Source: Ensifer adhaerens (GTDB lineage Bacteria; Pseudomonadota; Alphaproteobacteria; Rhizobiales; Rhizobiaceae). Taken from it: a stretch of 64,000 bases of DNA. Positions 53,462 through 61,805 of the stretch are shown here, one piece after another (position 1 is the stretch's first letter; the number at the start of each line of letters is the position of its first letter). Location: positions 556,001-620,000 of the forward strand of contig NZ_LGAP01000002.1 of NCBI RefSeq assembly GCF_001270265.1, given 5' to 3'. The position numbers and the translations under genes are program-made. A model generated the notes under the pieces. It was given only the letters and a program-made list of their open reading frames with translations, was not told the origin of the DNA and did no database searches.

Positions 53462-54303
53462 GCACCCTCTCCTTCGTCGGACGAGCGGAACAGGCGGTCG
53501 AGGATGATCGCGAGGATAACGATGCAGAGACCGGCCTCGAACCCCTTCGCGACGTTGACCGAGTTCAGCGCGCGAAGCACGGGAACGCCGAGGCCGTTGG
53601 CGCCGACGAGTGCGGCGATGACCACCATGGACAGGGAGAGCATGATCGTCTGGGTGAGGCCCGCCATGATCTGCGGCATGGCGAAGGGAAGCTCGACCTT
53701 GCGCAGCACCTGGCCGGGCGTTGCGCCGAAGGCCTGTGCCGCTTCAACCAGCGAGGGCGGCGTCGAGATGATGCCGAGGCGGGTCAGGCGGATCGGCGCC
53801 GGAATGGCGAAGATCACGGTCGCGATCAGGCCGGGCACCATGCCGAGACCGAAGAGGATCAGCGCCGGGATCAGGTAGACGAAGGTCGGGATCGTCTGCA
53901 TCAGATCGAGGATCGGCCGCATGACGGCATAGACCCAGGCCCGGCGCGCGGCGGCAATGCCGAGCGGAACGCCGACGGCCATGCTGACGACGCTCGCGGC
54001 CAGCACCAGCGCCAGCGTCTCCGTCGTTTCCTTCCAGTAGCCCTGGTTGATGATCAGCAGCAGGCCGAGGCCGGTGAACAGCGTCACGCCGAGTGAGCGG
54101 CGGAACCACCACGCGAGTGCGGTGATGACCGCAAGCACGATCAGCGGGTGCGGCGTCTGCAGGATATAGAGCAGAATGCCGACGACGCCCGACAGGAAGC
54201 GAGCGAGCTGGTCGAAGAAAAGCTCGAAGTTCGTTGTCAGCCAGTCGACGAACGCTTTGGCCCAGCCGCCGATGGGGATGCGGTTTTCGGTCAGAAATTC
54301 CAC
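53458..54303 (-). CDS. choW: Choline ABC transporter permease ChoW
   Basis: A 281-aa permease with about seven helices and the EAA-loop sequence 'VEAAQAFGATPGQVLRKVELP' (about residues 182-202). It matches the ProW/ChoW group. It is separated from choX by 82 bp containing an intrinsic terminator, and is coupled to choV by a 4-bp overlap. Confidence 0.95.
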   Translation of the reverse strand: MEFLTENRIPIGGWAKAFVDWLTTNFELFFDQLARFLSGVVGILLYILQTPHPLIVLAVITALAWWFRRSLGVTLFTGLGLLLIINQGYWKETTETLALVLAASVVSMAVGVPLGIAAARRAWVYAVMRPILDLMQTIPTFVYLIPALILFGLGMVPGLIATVIFAIPAPIRLTRLGIISTPPSLVEAAQAFGATPGQVLRKVELPFAMPQIMAGLTQTIMLSLSMVVIAALVGANGLGVPVLRALNSVNVAKGFEAGLCIVILAIILDRLFRSSDEGEGA

Positions 54304-54354
54304 AGGGGTGAATCCGTCTCGTCAGATCAAAAATATCGCGCGATGCGGTGAAAA

Positions 54355-54377
54355 AAGGCGGGGTCTTCCCCCGCCTT
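54355..54377 (-). terminator. Internal terminator/attenuator between choX and choW
   Basis: 9-bp perfect stem (54355-54363 with 54369-54377), TCTTC loop, followed on the minus strand by six T residues. It lies 9 bp past the choX stop codon and upstream of choW, so much of the transcript would end after choX. Confidence 0.85.
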
Positions 54378-54385
54378 GTTGCCGG

Positions 54386-55342
54386 TCAGAGCCCGAGCGC
54401 GGTCTTCGCCGCGGGGAGGCCTTCGCCGCCATCCTTGGTCGTAACGCCGGCAAGCCACGGTTCGATCGCCGTCGGGTTGGCCTTCAGCCATTCCTTGGCG
54501 GCGGCGTCCGGTTCCTTGCCGTCGTTGAGGATCTTGCCCATGATCTCGTTTTCCATCTGCAGCGAGAACTTGAGGTTCGTCAGCAGCTTGCCGACATTCG
54601 GGCATTCGGTGGTATAGCCGGCACGCACGTTGGTGAAGATGGTGGCGCCGCCGAAGTTGGGGCCGAAGATATCGTCGCCGCCGGAGAGATAGGTGAGCTT
54701 GAAATTGGCGTTCATCGGATGCGGTTCCCAGCCGAGGAACACGATCGGCGCGCCGTCCTTTTCGGAGCGGGCGACCTGCGCCAGCATGCCCTGTTCGGAG
54801 GATTCGACGACTTCGAAGCCCTTTAGGCCGAAAGTGTCCTTGTCGACCATGTCGATGATCAGGCGGTTGCCGTCATTGCCCGGCTCGATGCCGTAGATCT
54901 TGCCCTCGAGCGCGTCCTTCTTGCCGGCGATGTCCTTGAAGTCCTTGATGCCGAGTTCAGCACCCTTGGCGTTGGTCGCCAGCGTGTATTTCGCGCCTTC
55001 GAGGTTAGGACCGAAGGATTCGACCGACTTGTCGTCAAGATAAGGGCGCACGTCGGCTTCCTGGGTCGGCATCCAGTTGCCGAGGAAGACGTCGATGTCC
55101 TTGTTCTTGAGCGAGGTGTAGGTGACCGGAACGGAGAGAACCTTGATATCGGTCTCGTAGCCAAGGCCATTGAGGACAGCGGAAACCGTGGCGGTGGTGG
55201 CGGTGATGTCCGTCCATCCGACGTCGGAGAAACGGACGGTGCCACAGCTTTCCGGCTCGGCTGCCGCGGCGTTTCCTGCAACGAGGGCAGCCACCGAAAC
55301 GGCGCCCGCGAGCATGAATTTGAGAGAGAGTGCTTTGTTCAT
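54386..55342 (-). CDS. choX: Choline-binding periplasmic protein ChoX
   Basis: A 318-aa binding protein with signal peptide (residues 1-28, ending GNAAAA). The aromatic box described for S. meliloti ChoX is present at identical numbers: Trp43, Trp90, Tyr119 and Trp205, with Asp45. It delivers choline to ChoWV. Ribosome binding site AGGGGA. Two tandem 21-bp repeats lie 29-71 bp upstream of the start and contain NolR-type boxes. Confidence 0.97.
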   Translation of the reverse strand: MNKALSLKFMLAGAVSVAALVAGNAAAAEPESCGTVRFSDVGWTDITATTATVSAVLNGLGYETDIKVLSVPVTYTSLKNKDIDVFLGNWMPTQEADVRPYLDDKSVESFGPNLEGAKYTLATNAKGAELGIKDFKDIAGKKDALEGKIYGIEPGNDGNRLIIDMVDKDTFGLKGFEVVESSEQGMLAQVARSEKDGAPIVFLGWEPHPMNANFKLTYLSGGDDIFGPNFGGATIFTNVRAGYTTECPNVGKLLTNLKFSLQMENEIMGKILNDGKEPDAAAKEWLKANPTAIEPWLAGVTTKDGGEGLPAAKTALGL

Positions 55343-55370
55343 CGTTGTCGTTCCCCTGCCTCTATTATTG

Positions 55371-55413
55371 TTTTAGCCAAACACCATTGGAGTTTTAGCC
55401 AAACACCATTGGA
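55371..55413. promoter_or_regulatory. Tandem operator repeats in the choX promoter
   Basis: Two identical 21-bp direct repeats (55371-55391 and 55393-55413), 22 bp apart, i.e. about two helical turns. Each contains the dyad CCAA-N6-TTGG and a perfect match to TTTAG-N9-AT, the NolR consensus. Position relative to choX is that of a promoter-proximal operator. Confidence 0.6.
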
Positions 55414-55613
55414 TAGCGAATTCAAGCGCTTTGATGTCGAAGGAAGTGTATTGCGTCAATACGCGGACGGGATGCACGATGCGACGCAGAATGTCGCAAT
55501 GCCCACGAAATGGTCAAGTCGGGCGAAAAACTGTGGGTCGCGCAAACAGGCTCTGGCCTTCGAGGCTAAGCCTCGTCATGTACCGGCAAGACGATTTCCG
55601 GAAACGGCAGGAT

Positions 55614-56210
55614 ATGGCCAAACTCTATTTCAGCTATGCGACGATGAATGCGGGCAAGAGCACGTTGCTGTTGCAGGCATCCTACAATTATCAGGAACGC
55701 GGCATGCGCGTCGTCATGCTGATTGCGGCGTTCGATGACCGGGCAGGTACCGGACGTATTTCGTCACGCATCGGCCTCGATGCGGATGCCATTCCCTTCC
55801 ATGGCGGCGACGATCTTTACGCGCTGATCGAAAAGCTCAACACCGACGGCGCCGGCAAGATTGCCTGTATCTTTGTCGATGAAGCGCAGTTCCTCGATGA
55901 GGAGCAGGTCTGGCAGCTGGCGCGCGTGGCCGACCGGATCGGCATTCCCGTCATGGCCTACGGGTTGCGCACCGATTTTCAGGGCAAGCTTTTTCCGGGC
56001 TCGATGGCGCTGCTGGCAATTGCCGACGAACTGCGCGAAGTGCGCACGATCTGCGATTGCGGGCGCAAGGCGACCATGGTCGTCCGCCTCGACGGGCAGG
56101 GCAATGTTGTTCGCGAGGGTGCCCAGGTCGAGGTCGGCGGCAACGAGAAATATGTCTCCTATTGCCGGCGCCATTGGGAAGACAAGATGCGCTGCGACCC
56201 TGCGCCTTAA
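55614..56210 (+). CDS. tdk: Thymidine kinase Tdk
   Basis: A 198-aa type II thymidine kinase. P-loop 'ATMNAGKSTLLLQ' (about residues 9-21), Walker B 'CIFVDEAQFLDEEQVWQL' (catalytic Glu), 'MAYGLRTDFQGKLFPGS' lasso region, and a zinc site from CDCGRK and YCRRHW. It phosphorylates thymidine for salvage. The start ATG 55614 follows AGG. Divergent from choX. Confidence 0.95.
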   Translation: MAKLYFSYATMNAGKSTLLLQASYNYQERGMRVVMLIAAFDDRAGTGRISSRIGLDADAIPFHGGDDLYALIEKLNTDGAGKIACIFVDEAQFLDEEQVWQLARVADRIGIPVMAYGLRTDFQGKLFPGSMALLAIADELREVRTICDCGRKATMVVRLDGQGNVVREGAQVEVGGNEKYVSYCRRHWEDKMRCDPAP

Positions 56211-56250
56211 ACCGGATTCGATTCAAGGCGTTATGCGGCGCGTTTGGAGC

Positions 56251-56295
56251 GTTACAGCATCCTTTGCTTCTTCTATTGGACGCGCGGCGCCGTGG
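56251..56295. repeat. Rhizobial intergenic palindrome, copy 4 (degenerate)
   Basis: GTTACAGCATCCTTTGC...GGACGCGCGGCGCCGT resembles the element at 3721-3762, and the left flank (56218-56250) also resembles that copy. It places a false in-frame ATG (56244) upstream of the cytochrome gene. Confidence 0.6.
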
Positions 56296-56372
56296 TGCGA
56301 CGGCGTGGTGTCTTGATAGCTACGCGGTCGGGATGCCATGCTGGTCCCCGTTTCTCCCCGATGAGGTTCGTG

Positions 56373-56759
56373 ATGCCGCGTCTGCTTCCGTCTCTCCTGC
56401 TCTGTCTCTGTCTCGCGGCCACGCCCGGCCATGCCGGCGGCGATGCCAAGGCGGGCGCTGCCGTCTTCCGCAAATGCGGCGCCTGCCATACGGCCACCGA
56501 GCCCAACAACCGGGTGGGGCCGAGCCTGATGGGCGTCATCGGCCGCCCAGCCGCCTCGGTCTCCGATTACAGCTATTCGGAAGCCATGAAGGCCTTCGGG
56601 TCCGAGGGGCATGTCTGGGACGAGGCGACGCTGAGCGAGTATCTGCTGAGCCCCAAAGCGATGGTGGGCGGCACCAAGATGAGCTTTGCCGGGCTGAAGA
56701 AGCCGCAGGAGATTGCCGACGTCATTGCCTATCTCAGGGATCCGTCGGCCGCCAAGTAG
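56373..56759 (+). CDS. Periplasmic class I cytochrome c
   Basis: A 128-aa monoheme cytochrome: signal peptide (residues 1-21, ending PGHA), heme motif CGACH (35-39) and axial Met103 in 'GTKMSFAG'. It fits the c2/c550 group that shuttles electrons to oxidases. ATG 56373 is chosen because TGAGG lies six bases upstream and it opens the signal peptide; ATG 56361 is an alternative. Confidence 0.9.
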   Translation: MPRLLPSLLLCLCLAATPGHAGGDAKAGAAVFRKCGACHTATEPNNRVGPSLMGVIGRPAASVSDYSYSEAMKAFGSEGHVWDEATLSEYLLSPKAMVGGTKMSFAGLKKPQEIADVIAYLRDPSAAK

Positions 56760-56824
56760 GCAATGCCGTCGATATCTCAAGCACTTCGACGGGACGGTTG
56801 ACCAAAAAAGCCGGCGGTCGAGAC

Positions 56825-56854
56825 TTGTTCTCTTTCGATAAACACCCTTTATAT
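56825..56854 (+). promoter_or_regulatory. Candidate promoter of the 57-64 kb operon
   Basis: TTGTTC (56825-56830) and TTATAT (56849-56854) are 18 bp apart, about 70 bp before the first gene. The spacing and AT-rich -10 fit a rhizobial housekeeping promoter. It suggests the operon is transcribed apart from the cytochrome gene. Confidence 0.4.
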
Positions 56855-56924
56855 AACTGCAATCGAAGGCTGAGTAATTTGGCCCGGATGGCACCTGTTG
56901 CCTCAACCGATCCAGGGGGATGAT

Positions 56925-58013
56925 ATGGCGACTCTTCAGAATTTTGACGCGGAAATCGAGAAGACGAAAAGCGTTGTCGAGCAGATGCGCGGCAAGCTCG
57001 AGCAATCCGGCGTCGTGCTGGAGCAGTTCGCCAAGGCCGAGACCAAGCTCGGCGATGTCAATTTCGATATCGAAAACGCCCGCATCCAGGACGTGATCAG
57101 CCAGCAGAAGGTGATGGAGGCCAACATCGCCGACCTGATCATCGGGCTGGAAGATGCGACCAACATCTTCGGCTCCGAGTTCGAGAGCATGAAGAACTAC
57201 ACCGGCTACGAGAAGTTCATCGGCATCTTCTCCAAGCAGAAGATGCAGCGCATGCGCACCGACCGGGTGCGCAACATGTCGCTTGCCGGCAACCTCCAGG
57301 AGCTGCTGTCGAAATCCGACACTATTGTCGGCATCCTCAAGGACCAGAAGTCGATCCTCGACCAGCGCTACAAGACCTCCGAGCAAAGCCTGATCCAGGT
57401 GATCGAGCGCCGCAAGGGCACGATGTCCAATCTCGAAGCGGTGCAGAAGCGCATCGAGGAACTGAACCCGCTGCTGCTCGATATCGAGAACCGCATCGCC
57501 GCCTCGACCGAGCAGAAGGTGCGCACCGAGCTTGAAGGCGAGCGCTCGGCACTGGCGACGGAATACAACGAGAAGCAGGCGAAAGAGCAGGAACTGCTGG
57601 CCGAAAGCCAGACGCTCGAACGCTACACCTCGATGTTCCAGACCTTCGTCGATTCGCTCAACAACCAGATCGCCGCGCAGAACACGCTGATCAACAAGCT
57701 GACGATCGATACCGAACAGCGCATCGTGCTCTACAAGGCGCTGGAAGACTCGTTGAAGACGGCGGCCCAGCAGGACGTCGCCCACAAGATCAACACACTT
57801 GGAAGCCAAGTTGACACGGCAGCCGAGGAGACGATGGCCGGCATTGGAGCCGCGGCCCAGCGCCATATCGGCGACCTGCTTGAAATGCACGAGAAGAACA
57901 TGCTGTCGACGCAGGATATCCAGCGCCGCAAGAAGCTGGCCGACGACGCCTTTGCCCGCCGGTTCCAGGCGGTGATGGACAAGCACAACACCGCCAACTA
58001 CGTGCAGCAGTGA
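56925..58013 (+). CDS. Coiled-coil protein, distantly TelA-like; first gene of an uncharacterised AAA+ operon
   Basis: A 362-aa, almost entirely helical, charged protein with no membrane segment or signal peptide. Helices with heptad character span about residues 1-60, 125-250 and 270-340 ('SKSDTIVGILKDQKSILDQRY', 'AALEDSLKTAAQQ'-type stretches). Length, all-helical makeup and the central long helices recall the TelA/KlaA toxic-anion-resistance family, but I see no decisive motif. Start ATG 56925 follows AGGGGGA. It is the first of at least five co-directional genes ending in a membrane protein. It may be a structural adaptor or substrate of the AAA+ ATPase two genes on. Confidence 0.75.
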   Translation: MATLQNFDAEIEKTKSVVEQMRGKLEQSGVVLEQFAKAETKLGDVNFDIENARIQDVISQQKVMEANIADLIIGLEDATNIFGSEFESMKNYTGYEKFIGIFSKQKMQRMRTDRVRNMSLAGNLQELLSKSDTIVGILKDQKSILDQRYKTSEQSLIQVIERRKGTMSNLEAVQKRIEELNPLLLDIENRIAASTEQKVRTELEGERSALATEYNEKQAKEQELLAESQTLERYTSMFQTFVDSLNNQIAAQNTLINKLTIDTEQRIVLYKALEDSLKTAAQQDVAHKINTLGSQVDTAAEETMAGIGAAAQRHIGDLLEMHEKNMLSTQDIQRRKKLADDAFARRFQAVMDKHNTANYVQQ

Positions 58014-58085
58014 TCGGCGCCAGGGCATGGGCATGCGCATGATCCGATCCGAGTTTGCCTCGCGGCACGCGCCATGGGGATCCGC

Positions 58086-59234
58086 ATGAAAGTCGCCGCA
58101 TCTGCCGCCGTGACGCAGTATTTCACCTCGATCCATTCGGCGCTTGCCGGGCTCGAGCTGTTTCTCGGCGACCGCAATTCGCCGCTCTATCGCAACACGG
58201 TGGTCGGCGAGGTGATCGTTCCCTATCTCGCCCGGCTGAAGGCGTCGATCGCCTGCTGGGAGAACCGCATCGGCTTCGTCGATCAGTTCAGGATCTCCCG
58301 GGCAGAGAGCGGCTTTCCGGTTTTCCAGAATGTGCTCGAACTGGAAAACGACCGCCAGGCGGCGGCGAAGCGGCTTGCGGATATTCCCTCGGCCGACGCG
58401 CTGCGCGAGGAGATGGCCGATTTCATCCTGAGGCAGAAGGCTTTTCCCGAAGCGCTGCAATCGCGCATGGCCGAGCGCCTCTATCTCGAGCAGATCGGCA
58501 AGGGCGAGATCTTCTCGCCTTTCATTCTACCGGAAACGATCCGCGTTGCCGTCAACCCGAAGACCATGCGGCCGTATTATGTGGTGAGCTGGGGCGCTTT
58601 CGACGGCACCCAGACCCTGCCGATGGTCTATATGGCGACGATCGAGGATTCCTCCGAGAAGATCGTCGAAATGCTCGTCACCGAGGACGGCAAGCTCAAC
58701 CCGCAGGTCGAGATCCCGCTGCCGGTCGGCGGCCTGCTCAATCCGGAGCTTGCCAGCCGCTTCGACGATTTCGCCTCGAAGAACAGCGCCTACTCGCTGA
58801 CACCGGTGACGATCGCCACCAATATGGACAAGGATTTTCCCGAACTGCATCCCAAGCAGTTGCGGCGCATCGTGCTTGGCCCGTTCTATTCGGCCGGAAT
58901 CACCGAGAACAATGCCAGGATCAACGAGATCCTGTCCAAGGTGCGCAAGCCGGAAAATGCCTGGCTCCTGACCTGGACCGTGCAGGAAGTGTTTTCCAAG
59001 GCGGAACGCGCCGCAAAGCGCGGCTTCTGGTCGACGACCCCGGCGCAGGAAGAATTCCACATCGACACCGACAATCTGGAGGCCACGCGTATGGGCGTAT
59101 CGTCCTACGAGAAGCATGCGCTGGTGCCGCACGACGCCTATCAGGCGCTCTATGCATCGGGCGAGGCGACTGAAGTCTTCGGCGACTACAAGGTCCATGT
59201 CATCTCCGGAAACCAGGTCGTGAGCGAGGTTTAA
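58086..59234 (+). CDS. Protein of unknown family, second gene of the AAA+ operon
   Basis: A 382-aa soluble protein, no signal or membrane segment. The first 130 residues are helical; the rest is mixed alpha/beta ('TIRVAVNPKTMRPYYVVSWGAFDGTQTLPMVYMATIEDS' in parts). No nucleotide-binding or catalytic motif is visible and I recognise no family. Start ATG 58086 has GGGGA upstream; ATG 58074 is a less likely alternative. It ends 2 bp before the AAA+ ATPase gene, so the two products are probably made together and may interact. Confidence 0.75.
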   Translation: MKVAASAAVTQYFTSIHSALAGLELFLGDRNSPLYRNTVVGEVIVPYLARLKASIACWENRIGFVDQFRISRAESGFPVFQNVLELENDRQAAAKRLADIPSADALREEMADFILRQKAFPEALQSRMAERLYLEQIGKGEIFSPFILPETIRVAVNPKTMRPYYVVSWGAFDGTQTLPMVYMATIEDSSEKIVEMLVTEDGKLNPQVEIPLPVGGLLNPELASRFDDFASKNSAYSLTPVTIATNMDKDFPELHPKQLRRIVLGPFYSAGITENNARINEILSKVRKPENAWLLTWTVQEVFSKAERAAKRGFWSTTPAQEEFHIDTDNLEATRMGVSSYEKHALVPHDAYQALYASGEATEVFGDYKVHVISGNQVVSEV

Positions 59235-59236
59235 GC

Positions 59237-61153
59237 ATGACACTCAATACCGGGCTGACGACGCTGCACGAGGACGAGATCGCCAAGCACCAGGCGATCG
59301 CCCAGGGGCTGGTGACCAAGCTGGTGATCCTCGAGCGGGACGAGGCCTTGGCCGGCGCGCCGCTTGCCGGCACAGGCCGACGTTTCGTCTCGACGGTTTC
59401 GACGGGCGGCCAGCGCCGCACGCGCGAGGTCGAGCTTGTTAAGACCATCCAGGCGGTGCGGCAGGGCGACCCGATGCTGTCGCCGGCGCAGCACGCCGTT
59501 CTCTACAGGACCCGCCGCGGTATCCAGGTGGCGCTGGCTGTTGCCGACGTCTTCGCACGGCAGACGAACCTCGAACAGTTGCAGGCCCGTAATACGACCG
59601 CGCCGCTCGCCGGCGAGGACGCCAACCAGTTCAAGGCGTTGCTCAACGCCTCTGCCTACATCTGCGCCTTCACGCTTGCCGCCTATCTCGGCTCGACGCT
59701 GTCGGGCGAGGGCGAGCCGGTGGACGATGCGGTCGAGCCGGACTTCCTGTTCGACACGCCGCAAGATGCCTTGAAGGGGCTGATTGCAGCACTTGACCGG
59801 AGTATTGCCGGCGCGGCCGACGATCTGGCGCTGACGGCGCGTGCGCGTGCCTTTTCGCGCGTCGCCATCGAAGGGCTGATCGCGCGCAAGGGCCGCTTTA
59901 CCGGCCTGCAAAGCTTCGAGAATGTGCATATCCGTCTCGACCAGGACGACTTCACGCTCAACGGCTTCGATGTCGCGCCCGGCCAGAAGCGCAAGCCGCT
60001 GGTGATGACCTTCAAGAAGCCGGAAGAGATCATCGGCAACCACATCGCCAAGTATCAGGCGCTGAAGCTTGCCAAGATGCTGATGGCCTACGACTTCGAC
60101 CGGCAGATGAACCCCTTCGTCGAGCTTGGCGGCTTCCTCTTTACCTTCATCGGCGACGGCATGCCGGGCACCGGCAAGACGATCCTGATCCAGATGCTCG
60201 CCGGCATGCTCAACGAATATTGCGAGATCGCCGGCTACGCCTTCCACTACGAGAATTTCGGCGTCGACCAGATCTCGTCCTATCAGGGCAAGTCGGGTCA
60301 GAACTGCAAGGAGTTCGTCAACAACGTCGTCAACCCGCGGGCGATCGGCTTCGGCACCATCGACGACGTCGACCAGGTTGCGGCCAAGCGCTCAGACGAC
60401 CGGGCATCTGCCGGCCAGCACGAGGTGACGGCGGTGCTGATGGAAAGCTTTGCCGGCGCCTCGACGGTGGTGCGCGGCAACTGCACTTTCGGCATGTTCT
60501 CCAACTATCCGGAAAACGTCGACGATGCGCTGCGCCAGCGCGCCGGCGCCCGCTGGCTGGTCGACGGGCCGCAGACGGAAGATGACTATGTCGACATCTT
60601 CGCGCTGCTGGTCGGCAAGAATCACAAGATCCCGCTCGGCGAGCACGCGCTGTTCGAGGGGCAGGAGATCAAGCGCGCCGTGTCGCAATCCTACGAGGCG
60701 CATTCGCGACCGCAGGAGGAGGGCCTCGTTTCCGTCTGGGAGCGTTATCAGAAGGAGAAGGGCGCGCTCGCCACGCTCGCCGATGTCGGCGCCTATCTGC
60801 ACATGATCAAGGAGGCCGAGCCGCGCTTTACCGGCCGGGCGATCAAGAACATCACCGACGCGGTCAAGCTCAGGGCGATGGACGTCGAATTGCCCGACGA
60901 CTGGTTTAGAGATGCCGGCTCGTTCATGCACAAGGGTTACGACGAGAAGAAAGCGATGATCGAGGCGCTTCGCGGCCCGATCACCATCGAGATGGTGCTG
61001 CAGGAAATCAACCGCTACGCCGACAGCGAATTCCGCTACACCGACAAGTCGGACGATGCCGCCGTCACCGACATCATCCGCCGCGAGCGCCAGCGCGAAA
61101 AGGCGATCCGCGAGATCGAGGCGATGATACGCGACGGCCGGTGGCAGGGCTGA
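59237..61153 (+). CDS. AAA+ ATPase, third gene of the uncharacterised operon
   Basis: A 638-aa AAA+ ATPase. Walker A GMPGTGKT at residues 308-315, Walker B-like 'GFGTIDDVD' at 371-379, and sensor-1/arginine-finger region 'FGMFSNYPENVDDALRQRAGAR' (418-439, shown in part). The 300-residue N-terminal domain has no recognised family and would give substrate specificity. The C-terminal about 60 residues are charged helix. No protease or helicase domain is attached, so it is likely a remodelling ATPase. GAGG lies eight bases before ATG 59237. Confidence 0.87.
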   Translation: MTLNTGLTTLHEDEIAKHQAIAQGLVTKLVILERDEALAGAPLAGTGRRFVSTVSTGGQRRTREVELVKTIQAVRQGDPMLSPAQHAVLYRTRRGIQVALAVADVFARQTNLEQLQARNTTAPLAGEDANQFKALLNASAYICAFTLAAYLGSTLSGEGEPVDDAVEPDFLFDTPQDALKGLIAALDRSIAGAADDLALTARARAFSRVAIEGLIARKGRFTGLQSFENVHIRLDQDDFTLNGFDVAPGQKRKPLVMTFKKPEEIIGNHIAKYQALKLAKMLMAYDFDRQMNPFVELGGFLFTFIGDGMPGTGKTILIQMLAGMLNEYCEIAGYAFHYENFGVDQISSYQGKSGQNCKEFVNNVVNPRAIGFGTIDDVDQVAAKRSDDRASAGQHEVTAVLMESFAGASTVVRGNCTFGMFSNYPENVDDALRQRAGARWLVDGPQTEDDYVDIFALLVGKNHKIPLGEHALFEGQEIKRAVSQSYEAHSRPQEEGLVSVWERYQKEKGALATLADVGAYLHMIKEAEPRFTGRAIKNITDAVKLRAMDVELPDDWFRDAGSFMHKGYDEKKAMIEALRGPITIEMVLQEINRYADSEFRYTDKSDDAAVTDIIRRERQREKAIREIEAMIRDGRWQG

Positions 61154-61220
61154 TGGCTGCGGCAGGGCATGAAGCTCTTCCGTGCCTTTTTCGCTGTGGT
61201 CAGCCGCGGCGCGACGCCAT

Positions 61221-61260
61221 CCCCTCTCCCCGCGCGCGGGGAGAGGGCTAGGGTGAGGGG
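61221..61260. repeat. Left 40-bp inverted repeat (REP type) of the DUF559 unit
   Basis: A 40-bp sequence whose first 27 bases form a hairpin (CCCCTCTCCCCG... paired with CGGGGAGAGGG). It is the reverse complement of 61688-61727 at 38 of 40 positions. It begins 67 bp after the AAA+ ATPase stop codon and ends 5 bp before the nuclease start codon. Confidence 0.92.
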
Positions 61261-61265
61261 CCGGC

Positions 61266-61673
61266 GTGAGGGGAGCGAACGAAAAAGAGACCGCACGTGC
61301 CCGCCTTCTGCGACGCACGGATAACGAAGCCGAAGCTCTGCTGTGGGCAGAACTCAGAGGTCGGCGGCTGAACGGCTACAAATTCGTGCGGCAATTTCCG
61401 ATAGGCAGCTACTTTGCTGATTTTGCCTGTCGGGATCACCACCTCGTCGTCGAAGTGGATGGCAGTCAGCACGCGAATAGGAGTGGCGATTCAATTCGCG
61501 ATATGTACATGGTCGCCAATGGATGGAGTGTCGCTCGCTTCTGGAATACGCAAATCTTCAAGGAGCGCGACGCGGTCCTGGATACGGTTGTTGCAGTTCT
61601 GGAGAAGCGGTTGACGGGGGCAGTGAGGACATTGGATTTGACGTTCATTCCAGCAGGCGAAAGCCATGATTGA
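61266..61673 (+). CDS. DUF559 (Vsr-like) endonuclease-domain protein inside inverted repeats
   Basis: A 135-aa protein of the DUF559 family, related to very-short-patch-repair endonucleases and other PD-(D/E)xK nucleases. Key segments: 'RRLNGYKFVRQFPIGSYFADF' (catalytic Asp region, about residues 37-57, shown in part), 'LVVEVDGSQHA' (Glu-x-Asp) and 'FWNTQIFKERDAVL'. The start is GTG 61266. It interrupts an operon of unrelated genes and is bounded on both sides by 40-bp inverted REP-type repeats, which suggests insertion as a unit. DNA target unknown. Confidence 0.87.
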   Translation: MRGANEKETARARLLRRTDNEAEALLWAELRGRRLNGYKFVRQFPIGSYFADFACRDHHLVVEVDGSQHANRSGDSIRDMYMVANGWSVARFWNTQIFKERDAVLDTVVAVLEKRLTGAVRTLDLTFIPAGESHD

Positions 61674-61687
61674 GCGACGGAGATTGG

Positions 61688-61727
61688 CCCCTCACCCTAG
61701 CCCTCTCCCCGCATGCGGGGAGAGGGG
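61688..61727. repeat. Right 40-bp inverted repeat (REP type) of the DUF559 unit
   Basis: Reverse complement of 61221-61260 at 38 of 40 positions; both differences lie in the hairpin centre (GCATGC for GCGCGC). It starts 14 bp past the nuclease stop codon. No target-site duplication directly abuts the two repeats. Confidence 0.92.
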
Positions 61728-61805
61728 ACGCGGACGCCTGTCTGGCCCACCCAAAATCGATGGCGGTGCGCAGCGTTGCGACGGTGCCACAGTAGGGGTG
61801 CAGGC

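Noticed and set aside
55371-55413. Possible CRISPR array
   Set aside because: Only two repeats with a 1-bp interval, in a promoter; no spacers or cas genes.
56223-58460. 745-codon open frame on the minus strand across the cytochrome c and first operon genes
   Set aside because: It runs antisense to genes with clear domains and start signals; long antisense frames are expected in GC-rich DNA.
61208-61740. Target-site duplication around the DUF559 unit
   Set aside because: A short GACGCC occurs on both sides but at different distances from the repeats, so it is not a proper duplication.
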